Shown piece by piece: positions 33,984-42,245 of a stretch of DNA of 64,000 nt. Source of the DNA: Megamonas sp. UBA1796 (lineage in GTDB: Bacteria; Bacillota; Negativicutes; Selenomonadales; Selenomonadaceae); the NCBI GenBank assembly GCA_002319795.1, contig DCFU01000048.1, forward strand, positions 62,001-126,000. Reading direction: 5' to 3'. Under the pieces are notes generated by a model. That model worked only from the letters and a program-made list of their open reading frames with translations. It was not told the origin of the DNA and made no database searches. A program made the translations under genes and the position numbers. The first letter of the stretch is position 1, and each line of letters starts with the position of its first letter.

Positions 33984-34532
33984 ATGGGAAAATGGCTGGT
34001 GATATATTCGTCCGTTACTGGTAATACGAAATGCGTAGCTGAGGCTATGGCTGAAAAAATGCAGGATGTGGATGTCTTTTCTGTGGATAAGGTGCCAGAA
34101 GATTTTTCTATGTATGAGGTCGTAGTTATTGGTTATTGGCTGCGGCGTGGGGCGCCGGATGAGAGAACACAGACTTTTTTGCCAAAAATTCATGACCAAG
34201 CGGTCGCTTTGTTTGAGACGCATGGCGCACAGCCTTATAGTGAGCATACAATTACTGCTTTTGCGCGTGCAGCTTATCTGTTGGGGGAAGGCTGCAATAT
34301 TCTTGGAACATTTGCCTGTCAGGGGAAAATCAATCCGGCGCTCATTGCGATGCGGCAAAAAGGAGGAGCGGATGACCCGCATGCCAATACGGAAGAAAAT
34401 GCTGCCCGCTGGGCGTTGGCTGCAGAACATCCGAATGCGGTGGATCTTGCGGCTGCGGCGGAGTTTGCCGGATGCCTTTATCAAAAGCTTGAGATTTGGA
34501 AAAAATACCATGAAAAAATCCAGCGTTCATGA
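33984..34532 (+). CDS. Flavodoxin family protein
   Basis: A 182-residue flavodoxin-like protein. The N-terminal WLVIYSSVTGNTKCVAEAMAEKM is the FMN phosphate-binding loop (SxTGNT), and VVVIGYWLRRGAPDE fits the second FMN loop region. It is longer than minimal flavodoxins (about 140). A role as an electron carrier or small oxidoreductase is likely; partners are not evident. The FabK-type flavoenzyme gene follows 44 bases later. Confidence 0.85.
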   Translation: MGKWLVIYSSVTGNTKCVAEAMAEKMQDVDVFSVDKVPEDFSMYEVVVIGYWLRRGAPDERTQTFLPKIHDQAVALFETHGAQPYSEHTITAFARAAYLLGEGCNILGTFACQGKINPALIAMRQKGGADDPHANTEENAARWALAAEHPNAVDLAAAAEFAGCLYQKLEIWKKYHEKIQRS

Positions 34533-34576
34533 TACAATGAAAGGGAAAAAGATATGATATACAAGGGGGAATCTCT

Positions 34577-35524
34577 ATGGCAAAAAGTCTTACGGAAGTA
34601 TTAGGCATAAAATATCCTGTTCTTCAGGGCGCGATGGCATGGATATCGGATGCCGGGTTTGCGGCGGCTGTATCGAATGCAGGTGGTGCCGGGATTATTT
34701 CTACTGGGGGACGTACGACGGAATATACAAGGGATGAGATTCGCCGTGCAAAATCGCTCACGGATAAACCGTTTGGCGTCAATATAATGTTAATGGCACC
34801 GAATAAAGAGGAAATCGTTAAGGTCATATGTGAAGAGAAACCGGCATTTGTTACACTTGGGGCGGGCAATCCGGTGCCGTTCATTGCACCATTGCAGGCG
34901 GCTGGCATCAAGGTGATTCCGGTTGTACCGAATGTGAAGCTCGCAAAACGTGTGGAAAAAGCCGGAGCCGATGCTATTGTCGTTGAAGGTATGGAGGCCG
35001 GCGGACATATCGGAGTGCTTACGACGATGGCACTTATGACGCAGGTTATCCCTGAGGTGAACTTTCCGGTTGTCATGGCAGGCGGTTTTGGCGATGGACG
35101 CGGTATTGCGGCGGCGCTTCTTATGGGCGCTTCTGGTGTGCAGCTTGGGACGCGTTTCCTTGTTGCTGAAGAATGCCCGGTGCATGCGAATGTGAAGCAG
35201 AAGCTTATCGAAGCGGCCGATACGGATACGATTGTGACGGGACTTACGATAGGCGGTGGCGCTGTACGCGGTATCAGAAACAAGTTTTCCGAGCATTTCG
35301 TTGCGCTGGAAAATGAAGGGAAAACAGATAAGAAAGCACTCCTGGATATGGCGACCGGGACGAATAAACTCGCGGCTGTCGACGGTGATACGGAGAACGG
35401 CATGATGCAGGCAGGCCAGAGCCTGCTGCCGCTCAAAAAAACAGAGCCAGTCAAAGACATTATGGAAGCGCTTATGCGTGAAGCACGGGAAACTTTGGCA
35501 CAGGCAAAGGACATAAAGATTTAA
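34577..35524 (+). CDS. fabK: FabK-type enoyl-ACP reductase (nitronate monooxygenase superfamily)
   Basis: A 315-residue FMN-dependent TIM-barrel enzyme. YPVLQGAMAWISDAGFAAAVSNAGGAGII at the N-terminus, EGMEAGGHIG (with the catalytic-type His), PVVMAGGFGDGRGIAAALLMGASGVQLGTRFL and the length all fit FabK, which reduces trans-2-enoyl-ACP in fatty-acid elongation. Nitronate monooxygenase is the alternative within the superfamily. The gene lies away from other fab genes, so the symbol is given with some reserve. Confidence 0.8.
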   Translation: MAKSLTEVLGIKYPVLQGAMAWISDAGFAAAVSNAGGAGIISTGGRTTEYTRDEIRRAKSLTDKPFGVNIMLMAPNKEEIVKVICEEKPAFVTLGAGNPVPFIAPLQAAGIKVIPVVPNVKLAKRVEKAGADAIVVEGMEAGGHIGVLTTMALMTQVIPEVNFPVVMAGGFGDGRGIAAALLMGASGVQLGTRFLVAEECPVHANVKQKLIEAADTDTIVTGLTIGGGAVRGIRNKFSEHFVALENEGKTDKKALLDMATGTNKLAAVDGDTENGMMQAGQSLLPLKKTEPVKDIMEALMREARETLAQAKDIKI

Positions 35525-35527
35525 TGG

Positions 35528-35563
35528 ACAGGAGAAGCGGTGTGGACGCTTCTCCTGTATTTT
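35528..35563 (+). terminator. Rho-independent terminator after fabK
   Basis: The 12-bp stem ACAGGAGAAGCG / CGCTTCTCCTGT is followed by ATTTT. Confidence 0.85.
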
Positions 35564-35585
35564 CGCATGAAGATTGTGATTTTAC

Positions 35586-36332
35586 TTGTTGGAATATTTT
35601 CATGCTGCCTTTACAATGCAGCATCTTTTGCCGATGCTTTTGATTTTCGGTGCTTCTTTTATCCAGTCGATTACAGGTTTCGGACTTATTATTGTTGCGG
35701 CACCGTTTTTGCTCATGTTTTATGATGCGAAGTTTACAATACTATTGGTGCAGTGCGTGGCTTTTTGCTCGAATATAGTGCAGACCCCGCTGCTCTATAA
35801 AGATGCGAATGCCAAAATGGTGGGGTTTCTGGCACTGGGTACGTGTCTGGGGCTTCCCGCAGGTATATGGGTGTATCATAGTTTTTCGAATGCGTCACTT
35901 AAGCTTATTGTCAGCGCTGTGATTCTGGCTTTTTTGCTGGTCACACATTTTTTTCATCCGCGTATTCAGGAATGCAGGCGTAATTCAATGGTTACAGGTG
36001 CTTTGGCGGGCATAATGTCTACGACTACAGGTATGGGCGGACCGCCGTTGGTAATTTATTTTGCGTATACGGCGTTCACCCCAAGGATGCTTCGTGCTAC
36101 TTGTGTGGCATATTTTTTCTTTGGAAACATTACGACGCTGGGTGCTTTTATATTGAGTAGTGTGAGCCTTGCACCAGCCATTCAGGAGGCATCCTATTTG
36201 CTGCCAGGTCTGGCGCTGGGGCTTATATGCGGGCATGTGGCGTTCAAGCATGTTTCTGCGGCGGTGTTTCGCCGGATTGTTTTTGGCATGCTATATATAG
36301 CCTGTATATATACGATTTATTCTGTAATCTGA
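35586..36332 (+). CDS. TauE/SafE (TSUP) family permease
   Basis: A 248-residue membrane protein with about eight helices and the family's N-terminal pattern (LLIFGASFIQSITGFGLIIVAAPFLL). A second half starts with TGALAGIMSTTTGMGGPPLVIYF, repeating the GxxxGFGxG-type motif. It is a presumed exporter or importer of sulfonates, sulfite or organic anions. The start is uncertain: TTG 35586 or ATG 35616, neither with a strong ribosome site. Confidence 0.8.
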   Translation: MLEYFHAAFTMQHLLPMLLIFGASFIQSITGFGLIIVAAPFLLMFYDAKFTILLVQCVAFCSNIVQTPLLYKDANAKMVGFLALGTCLGLPAGIWVYHSFSNASLKLIVSAVILAFLLVTHFFHPRIQECRRNSMVTGALAGIMSTTTGMGGPPLVIYFAYTAFTPRMLRATCVAYFFFGNITTLGAFILSSVSLAPAIQEASYLLPGLALGLICGHVAFKHVSAAVFRRIVFGMLYIACIYTIYSVI

Positions 36333-36403
36333 GATTTATGGGTACGGATGTTCTTTTGCCACAGCCTTGTGGCAGCGATATCTGTGCCTTTTTTTTGCCG
36401 GGG

Positions 36404-36436
36404 TTGCTATTCAACAAATAATGTAGTATTATACTA
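36404..36436 (+). promoter_or_regulatory. Promoter with palindromic operator before the metal-binding lipoprotein gene
   Basis: TTGCTA (36404-36409) and TATTAT (36427-36432) are 17 bases apart. The -10 lies inside the palindrome TAGTAT-T-ATACTA (36424-36436). A metalloregulator binding here would be the simplest explanation. Confidence 0.5.
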
Positions 36437-36484
36437 TATAGTAATTTTCTTATTTGGATGTGAGATTATACGGGAGGGCTTCTT

Positions 36485-37384
36485 TTGAGAAAGAATTTGT
36501 CTTTATTGCTTAGTTTGGCATTGGCTTGTTTTGTGTTTGCAGGTTGCGGCGGCAATGCTGCGAAAGGGGAAAAGGAGCGGCAAAGCTTCCATGTTGTGAC
36601 GTCTTTTTACCCCATGTATATTGCTACACTTAATATTACCAAGGGAATTGAAGGCGTGGAGGTAGTCAATATGACCAAACCGCAGACAGGGTGCCTGCAT
36701 GATTATCAACTTACAACCGAAGATATGAAGAAACTGGAAAAGGCAGATGCCTTTGTGATCAATGGTGGTGGGATGGAGAACTTTCTGGATAAGGTCGTCA
36801 AACAGCAGAAAAAATTAAGTGTTGTTGATGCATCCCAGGATATAGAACTGCTACAGGATAAAGATGGTCCAAATCCACATGTATGGGTGAGCGTGACGGA
36901 TGCAATCAAGCAAGTGAAGAATATAAGTGAACAGCTTGCTGTGTTAGATCCGAAACATGCGGAAGCATATCGGAAAAATACGGAGGAATATGTGGAGAAA
37001 CTGGAAAAACTTAAGAAGGATATGCATGCCGAGCTCGATGATCTGCCGCATAGGGATATTGTGACCTTCCATGAAGCATTCCCTTATTTCGCGCAGGAGT
37101 TCCATCTGCATATTGTAAGTGTGGTTGAACGTGAACCGGGAACAGAACCTTCACCTAAGGAGTTGGAGGATACGGTGGCGCAGGTGCAGGCACTTCCGGT
37201 CAAGGTGCTTTTTACGGAGCCACAGTATTCGAAAGGTGCTGCTGAGACGATTGCCAGAGAAACAGGGGCAAAAATTTATTCTTTGGATCCGGTGGTAACC
37301 GGCGCGGCTGATGGAAGTGCGCTGGATGCATACATCATGGCCATGCAGAAAAATGCTGCTGTGCTTAAAGAAGCTTTGCAATAA
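36485..37384 (+). CDS. ZnuA/AdcA-like metal-binding lipoprotein
   Basis: A 299-residue extracytoplasmic solute-binding protein of the cluster 9 (zinc/manganese) family. A lipoprotein signal peptide ends in the lipobox FAGC (Cys about 21). Candidate metal ligands occur at the family positions: the His of GCLHDYQLT, the His of NPHVWVS, the His of TFHEAFPYFA and an acidic residue in FTEPQYS. Zinc is more likely than manganese given the three His. The start is TTG 36485 with GGGAGGG upstream. No permease or ATPase gene adjoins, so it must use a transporter encoded elsewhere. Confidence 0.88.
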   Translation: MRKNLSLLLSLALACFVFAGCGGNAAKGEKERQSFHVVTSFYPMYIATLNITKGIEGVEVVNMTKPQTGCLHDYQLTTEDMKKLEKADAFVINGGGMENFLDKVVKQQKKLSVVDASQDIELLQDKDGPNPHVWVSVTDAIKQVKNISEQLAVLDPKHAEAYRKNTEEYVEKLEKLKKDMHAELDDLPHRDIVTFHEAFPYFAQEFHLHIVSVVEREPGTEPSPKELEDTVAQVQALPVKVLFTEPQYSKGAAETIARETGAKIYSLDPVVTGAADGSALDAYIMAMQKNAAVLKEALQ

Positions 37385-37398
37385 GATGGTTTAATGGA

Positions 37399-37439
37399 TG
37401 TTGTGCCTGGAAGATTTCCGGGCACAGCATTTATTTTTA
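37399..37439 (+). terminator. Rho-independent terminator after the ZnuA-like gene
   Basis: The stem TGTTGTGCCTGG / CCGGGCACAGCA (a few G-U or mismatched positions) is followed by TTTATTTTT. Confidence 0.78.
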
Positions 37440-37453
37440 TGAGGAAAAATAGC

Positions 37454-37505
37454 TTGCATAATGTCAAAAAGTCAAATATAATAAGGTAAAAGTCAAATGG
37501 TCAAT
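37454..37505 (+). promoter_or_regulatory. Promoter of the ctsR operon with CtsR heptad repeats
   Basis: TTGCAT (37454-37459) and TATAAT (37477-37482) are spaced 17. Four GTCAAA-type heptads (starting at 37462, 37470, 37491 and 37499) surround the -10, matching the RGTCAAA direct repeats bound by CtsR. The operon should be autorepressed and induced by heat or protein stress. Confidence 0.85.
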
Positions 37506-37531
37506 TTGCCTTAGGAATGAGGGTGGTAAAT

Positions 37532-37978
37532 ATGAGTAATATTGCTGATTTAATTGAAGAATATATTTTGCGGCGCCTGGCGGCGCAGCAGAATGGTAAG
37601 GTGGAGCTTCGACGGACGGATATTGCCGATGAGATTTCCTGTGCACCGTCACAAATCAGCTATGTGCTGAGTACGCGTTTTACCCAGGCTAAGGGTTTTG
37701 TGGTAGAATCGCGTCGTGGCCTTGGCGGGTTCATCCGCATAGCGCAGGTACCGTTTACAAATCTCATTTATCAGGATATGATTGAAAAGATGGATGGGAA
37801 TACGGAATATGCAGAGGTACAGTCGATGGTCCGTTATCTTCTGCAGCATCAGTTCATAGCAAGCCGTGAGGCAGCGCTTATGATGCAGGTCATTACGACT
37901 GCATATGATAAACTGGAGCCCAAAGACCGTGTACGGCTTATCCGGGCTCTGCTGCTTACGTTGCAAAATTTTTCTTAG
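37532..37978 (+). CDS. ctsR: Transcriptional repressor CtsR
   Basis: A 148-residue heat-shock repressor of class III genes. The N-terminal winged helix is visible (NIADLIEEYILRRL, ELRRTDIADEISCAPSQISYVLSTRF) with the glycine-rich wing RRGLGGFIRI used for both DNA contact and heat sensing. The C-terminal helical part is the McsB/ClpC-controlled region. The ATG at 37532 has GAGGGTGG upstream. First gene of ctsR-mcsA-mcsB-clpC. Confidence 0.95.
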   Translation: MSNIADLIEEYILRRLAAQQNGKVELRRTDIADEISCAPSQISYVLSTRFTQAKGFVVESRRGLGGFIRIAQVPFTNLIYQDMIEKMDGNTEYAEVQSMVRYLLQHQFIASREAALMMQVITTAYDKLEPKDRVRLIRALLLTLQNFS

Positions 37979-37990
37979 GAGGGTGATAAT

Positions 37991-38536
37991 ATGCTTTGTG
38001 ATGATTGCAAGAAAAATGAAGCTTGTGTGCATATTACGCAAATCAGTCCTGAGGGTAAGATAGATAAGAATCTTTGTCAGGAGTGTGCAGCAAAATATGG
38101 AAATTTCTTGTTTGGTGAAGCGAAGAAGAATGTTTCCGTGAATGATTTCTTAAAGGGTATCTTCAGCAATAGCAATGCATCGCAGCCAGAGGAACCTGCA
38201 GTGGCTGCACCGGAACTTGTATGTCCAAATTGCGGTATGCGCTATCGTGATTTTCAACAGACGGGGAAAATTGGCTGCAGCGTTTGTTATGATACATTCC
38301 GGCAACAAATGGAACCGCTGTTGCGGCGTATTCATGGCTCAAGTGTGCATAGTGGAAAAATACCGCATCGTTCGGGAGGGACGCTTGTGGCCAAGCATGA
38401 GCTGGAGCTGCTGCGCAAGAAACTTCAGACTGCAGTGGCAGGCGAGGAGTATGAACAGGCGGCGCAATATCGTGACCAGATACGCGCACTGGAAAAATCA
38501 CTTGGCACAGCTGGTCCGGAAGGAGGGGAAGCATGA
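37991..38536 (+). CDS. mcsA: McsA, activator of the McsB arginine kinase
   Basis: A 181-residue zinc protein. The N-terminal Cys pairs (CDDCKKNEAC, CQECAAKY), the middle pairs (CPNCGMRY, GCSVCYDTF) and a C-terminal UVR motif (AGEEYEQAAQYRDQIRALE) give the standard McsA architecture. It stimulates McsB. It is 12 bases behind ctsR and overlaps mcsB by four bases (ATGA). Confidence 0.94.
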   Translation: MLCDDCKKNEACVHITQISPEGKIDKNLCQECAAKYGNFLFGEAKKNVSVNDFLKGIFSNSNASQPEEPAVAAPELVCPNCGMRYRDFQQTGKIGCSVCYDTFRQQMEPLLRRIHGSSVHSGKIPHRSGGTLVAKHELELLRKKLQTAVAGEEYEQAAQYRDQIRALEKSLGTAGPEGGEA

Positions 38537-39615
38537 TGTCGGTAAAAGAGCTTTTTGACGATTATCATCTTTCATGGCTTGATAATAGTGGGGATGAAAG
38601 CGATATTGTGCTTTCAAGCCGCATTCGTCTGGCAAGGAATTTTCGGCAGATTCCTTTCCCGAACCGGGCAGATTTTTCCCAGCTTGCTGAGGTGCGTGAA
38701 ATGGCGACCTCGGTGCTGGGAGAGGTAGAGACTGCTGCTGGGGAGGCTTTTGATCAGGTATCTCTTGAGCAGCTTACGGATCCAGAAAAGAAGGTTTTGA
38801 TTGAAAAACATCTCATCAGCCAGAATCTTATACGAAATCCGCAATATCGCAGCGTGTTTGTAAGCCAGAGCCGTCATTGCAGCATTATGGTGAATGAGGA
38901 AGACCACTTACGCATACAGTGTATGGTATCAGGCTTTAATTTGGAGACACCCTATGCGATGGCTTCAAAACTTGACGATGTCATCGAGTCGAAATTGGAT
39001 ATTGCCTTTGATGAAAAAATGGGGTATCTGACCTCCTGTCCTACGAATCTGGGAACAGGACTTCGGGCTTCTGTTATGCTCCATTTGCCGGGGCTTGTAT
39101 TCACGCGCAATATAGGAGGCATTATCAATGTTTCCCCGCAGCTTGGTCTTGCGGTGCGTGGTCTATATGGCGAAGGAACAGATGTAATTGGGAATATATT
39201 CCAAATATCGAACCAGCTTACACTGGGCTTTACAGAGACAGGGCTCATCGAGAACCTCACTAGTGCAGTCCGGGAAATCATTGCCCATGAACGCCGGGCA
39301 CGCAAGGCACTGCAGCTCTATACGAAGGAACGGCTCGAAGATGAGGTATGGCGGGCATTCGGCATATTGAAGTATGCACGTTTCCTGTCAGATACTGAGG
39401 TATTGGCCTTGGCAAGCAAGGTGCGATTGGGAATTGATATGCAGCTTATAGATGAAGCGGCACCGGAGTGCTTTAATGAGTTGCTTGTAGCGAGCCAGAC
39501 AAATTATTTGCAGAATATGGCAGGCAACGAGAATTTGTCGAATAATGAGGTTGACCGTAAGCGTGCAGAAATTGTACGCTGTATATTATCCGGGAAAAGT
39601 GCCAGAGAGGAGTGA
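38533..39615 (+). CDS. mcsB: Protein-arginine kinase McsB
   Basis: A 360-residue ATP:guanido phosphotransferase homologue that marks proteins with phosphoarginine for ClpCP degradation. The nucleotide-binding arginines are in VLSSRIRLARNF near residue 30. The catalytic-loop region follows in LTSCPTNLGTGLRASVMLHLPGL, and RGLYGEGTDVIGNIFQISNQ lies later. It can start at either ATG of the tandem pair at 38533/38536. Confidence 0.95.
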   Translation: MMSVKELFDDYHLSWLDNSGDESDIVLSSRIRLARNFRQIPFPNRADFSQLAEVREMATSVLGEVETAAGEAFDQVSLEQLTDPEKKVLIEKHLISQNLIRNPQYRSVFVSQSRHCSIMVNEEDHLRIQCMVSGFNLETPYAMASKLDDVIESKLDIAFDEKMGYLTSCPTNLGTGLRASVMLHLPGLVFTRNIGGIINVSPQLGLAVRGLYGEGTDVIGNIFQISNQLTLGFTETGLIENLTSAVREIIAHERRARKALQLYTKERLEDEVWRAFGILKYARFLSDTEVLALASKVRLGIDMQLIDEAAPECFNELLVASQTNYLQNMAGNENLSNNEVDRKRAEIVRCILSGKSAREE

Positions 39616-39621
39616 AGTGTT

Positions 39622-42114
39622 ATGAATAACAGATTTACAGCCCGTGCTGTCAGGGTATTGGAATATGCGCAGTATGAGGCACAGGATTTAGAACAAAATT
39701 ATATAGGCACAGAGCATTTGCTGCTCGGTCTGCTGCATGAAAGCGAAGGCATTGCGGCAAAAGCACTGCGCCAGCTGGGACTTGATATGAACCTTGTACG
39801 GGAGCGTGTCGAGAGTGTTATGGGAGGTGCGGCCAAGTCTTCGGCAAATCCTTATTATACGCCGCGTGCTAAACGAGTTATGGAGCTTGCGGTGGATGAG
39901 GCCCGTTCCTTTGGCCACAATTATATAGGAACAGAGCATATTCTTTTGGGCCTCATACGTGAAAACGAAGGCGTCGCAGCGCAGGTGCTTATTTCCCTGG
40001 GAGCGGATCTGGATATTGTCCGTTCCACTGTGGTAGAGATGCTTGGTGGGGCGCAGGAAGATCCTCCGCAGGGAGAGAAGCCTGCGACCGGACATAGTTC
40101 TGGTACGACATCTACTCCATTATTGGATAAATATGGAAGAGACCTGAATGAGATGGCAAAGAACGATAAAATGGATCCTGTCATTGGCAGGGAAAAAGAG
40201 ATTGAGCGTGTCATACAAATATTGTCGCGGCGTACGAAAAATAATCCGGTGCTTATTGGTGAGCCTGGTGTAGGCAAGACGGCGATTGCCGAAGGACTGG
40301 CGCAGCGCATTGTGCAGGGGGCTGTCCCACATATGCTGCAGGAAAAGCGGGTAATTTCGCTGAGCATGGCCTCTATTGTTGCCGGGGCAAAGTATCGTGG
40401 TGAGTTTGAGGAGCGGCTCAAGGGAATTATTGAGGAAATTGCGCGTGACGGCACTATTATCCTGTTTATAGATGAAATGCATACACTTATCGGCGCAGGT
40501 GCAGCCGAGGGCTCTGTTGATGCAGCGAACATATTGAAACCGGCGTTATCACGCGGTGAGATACAGGTGATTGGGGCCACGACACTCAAGGAATATAAGA
40601 AACATATCGAAAAGGATTCAGCGCTCGAAAGACGTTTCCAGCCAATCATGGTAGGCGAGCCTGGCATCGAGGATGCGATCCGGATCTTGCAGGGACTGCG
40701 CGATAAATATGAAGCTTTTCATCGGGCTAAGATTATGGATGAGGCCATCGATGCGGCGGTCAGGTTGTCACATCGGTATATTTCTGACAGGTTTTTGCCG
40801 GATAAGGCGATTGATCTTATGGATGAGGCCGCTTCAAAGGTTCGGTTGAAGTCCGTGGCGCAGCCGGCGGCTGTGAAAGAACTCGAAGAAAAGCTTGAAA
40901 AGTACTATCGCGAGAAGGAAGCTGCTATTACGGCACAGGAGTACGAACGTGCTGCCAAGATACGCGATGAGGAGAGTGCAGTGAAAACTGAGCTCGAAAC
41001 AGCAAAAGAAAAATGGCAGAAAAAGGAGAGCAATCGGATTACAGTCACGGCAGAGGATATTGCGGATGTAGTGGCGCTTTGGACGGGAATACCTGTACAG
41101 CAGCTTGCCGCCAAGGAATCTGAACGCCTGCTGCATCTGGAAAAGCTGCTGCAAAAACGCGTTGTAGGACAACAGGAGGCGGTGACAGCCGTGGCAAAAG
41201 CTGTGCGGCGTGCCCGGGCGGGACTCAAGGACCCCAGACGTCCAATCGGGTCATTCCTGTTCCTCGGACCCACAGGCGTGGGGAAGACAGAATTGGCACG
41301 TGCACTTGCTGCAGCACTTTTTGGTACGGAGGATTCTATTATCCGTTTTGACATGTCCGAGTATATGGAAAAATATACAGTGTCACGCTTGATTGGCGCG
41401 CCTCCGGGTTATGTTGGCTATGAAGAAGGCGGGCAGCTCACGGACGCTGTTCGCAGAAAGCCGTATGCGATCATACTTCTTGATGAGATCGAAAAAGCAC
41501 ATTATGATGTGTTTAATATCCTGCTGCAGGTACTGGAGGATGGACGTCTTACCGACAGCCAGGGCCGTACGGTAGACTTCAAGAATACGGTGATTATCAT
41601 GACATCGAATGCCGGTGCGGATCATTTGCGCCTCGAGTCTTCGGCTATGGGGTTTGCCACGGGCACTGAAGGCAGTGCAGATAAGGCAGCGGCTGTGAAA
41701 AAGAGTGTGTTGGCAGAGGTCAGGAAGATGTTCAAACCAGAATTCCTGAATCGTGTGGATGAGATGCTGGTCTTTCATCCGCTTGGTAAGGAAGAGCTTG
41801 CGGCTATTGTTGATATATTGCTGCGTGATGTGAAGAACCGCTTGGCAGAAAAAGATATCAAGCTTGAGATCAGTCCTGCGGCAAAAGTAGTGCTTGTCGA
41901 GAAGGGAACCGATTTCAAGTTTGGGGCAAGACCTTTGAAGCGTGCAATCCAGAAGCTGGTAGAGGATGAAATTGCCGAAAGGCTCCTGCAAAAGGTATTT
42001 AAAGCAGGCGATACCATTTATATCCGGAAGTCCGATGGAAAGCTGGATTTTGCCAAGAAGGCAGTGGCGTCAGAGAAAAGTAAGGAAGAACATGTCGAAG
42101 TCGCAGGAGAATAA
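39622..42114 (+). CDS. clpC: ClpC, AAA+ unfoldase of the ClpCP protease
   Basis: An 830-residue Hsp100 protein. Two N-terminal Clp_N repeats (residues about 1-150) are followed by AAA module 1 with Walker A GEPGVGKT (about 213), the middle domain with a UVR-like motif (ITAQEYERAAKIRDEES, about 430), and AAA module 2 with Walker A GPTGVGKT (about 549). The C-terminal D2-small domain closes the protein. It unfolds phosphoarginine-tagged substrates for ClpP, which is not in this window. It is the main target of the CtsR operator. Confidence 0.96.
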   Translation: MNNRFTARAVRVLEYAQYEAQDLEQNYIGTEHLLLGLLHESEGIAAKALRQLGLDMNLVRERVESVMGGAAKSSANPYYTPRAKRVMELAVDEARSFGHNYIGTEHILLGLIRENEGVAAQVLISLGADLDIVRSTVVEMLGGAQEDPPQGEKPATGHSSGTTSTPLLDKYGRDLNEMAKNDKMDPVIGREKEIERVIQILSRRTKNNPVLIGEPGVGKTAIAEGLAQRIVQGAVPHMLQEKRVISLSMASIVAGAKYRGEFEERLKGIIEEIARDGTIILFIDEMHTLIGAGAAEGSVDAANILKPALSRGEIQVIGATTLKEYKKHIEKDSALERRFQPIMVGEPGIEDAIRILQGLRDKYEAFHRAKIMDEAIDAAVRLSHRYISDRFLPDKAIDLMDEAASKVRLKSVAQPAAVKELEEKLEKYYREKEAAITAQEYERAAKIRDEESAVKTELETAKEKWQKKESNRITVTAEDIADVVALWTGIPVQQLAAKESERLLHLEKLLQKRVVGQQEAVTAVAKAVRRARAGLKDPRRPIGSFLFLGPTGVGKTELARALAAALFGTEDSIIRFDMSEYMEKYTVSRLIGAPPGYVGYEEGGQLTDAVRRKPYAIILLDEIEKAHYDVFNILLQVLEDGRLTDSQGRTVDFKNTVIIMTSNAGADHLRLESSAMGFATGTEGSADKAAAVKKSVLAEVRKMFKPEFLNRVDEMLVFHPLGKEELAAIVDILLRDVKNRLAEKDIKLEISPAAKVVLVEKGTDFKFGARPLKRAIQKLVEDEIAERLLQKVFKAGDTIYIRKSDGKLDFAKKAVASEKSKEEHVEVAGE

Positions 42115-42244
42115 GCTGGCACCAGCAGGTATGGCAGGAAAAATAAAAAATTTCCTGCTGAATTTCCTTTGGGTATTCATCTGGTTTGCGGAAGCGATAC
42201 CATGCCTTTGGCATAAGTCTGTCCATAGGAAGGATGAAAAGTAA
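42092..42244 (+). CDS. Small hydrophobic protein between clpC and radA
   Basis: A 50-residue reading frame overlapping the last 23 bases of clpC and ending 2 bases before the radA GTG. It has an AAGGAAG site 6 to 8 bases before the ATG and one strong hydrophobic stretch (IKNFLLNFLWVFIWFAEAIPCLW) between charged ends, as in single-pass small membrane proteins. I do not recognise it. The fit between two genes and the good ribosome site argue for a real gene, but its size leaves doubt. Confidence 0.5.
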   Translation: MSKSQENKLAPAGMAGKIKNFLLNFLWVFIWFAEAIPCLWHKSVHRKDEK

Positions 42245-42245
42245 C

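Noticed and set aside
36355..36400. A strong terminator after the TauE-type gene
   Set aside because: GCCACA/TGTGGC is a 6-bp stem not followed directly by T residues, and competing pairings are just as good, so it was not listed.
40120..40667. Long minus-strand frames opposite clpC, sdhA and the phage helicase
   Set aside because: They are shadows of strongly coding plus-strand genes and have no ribosome sites or families.
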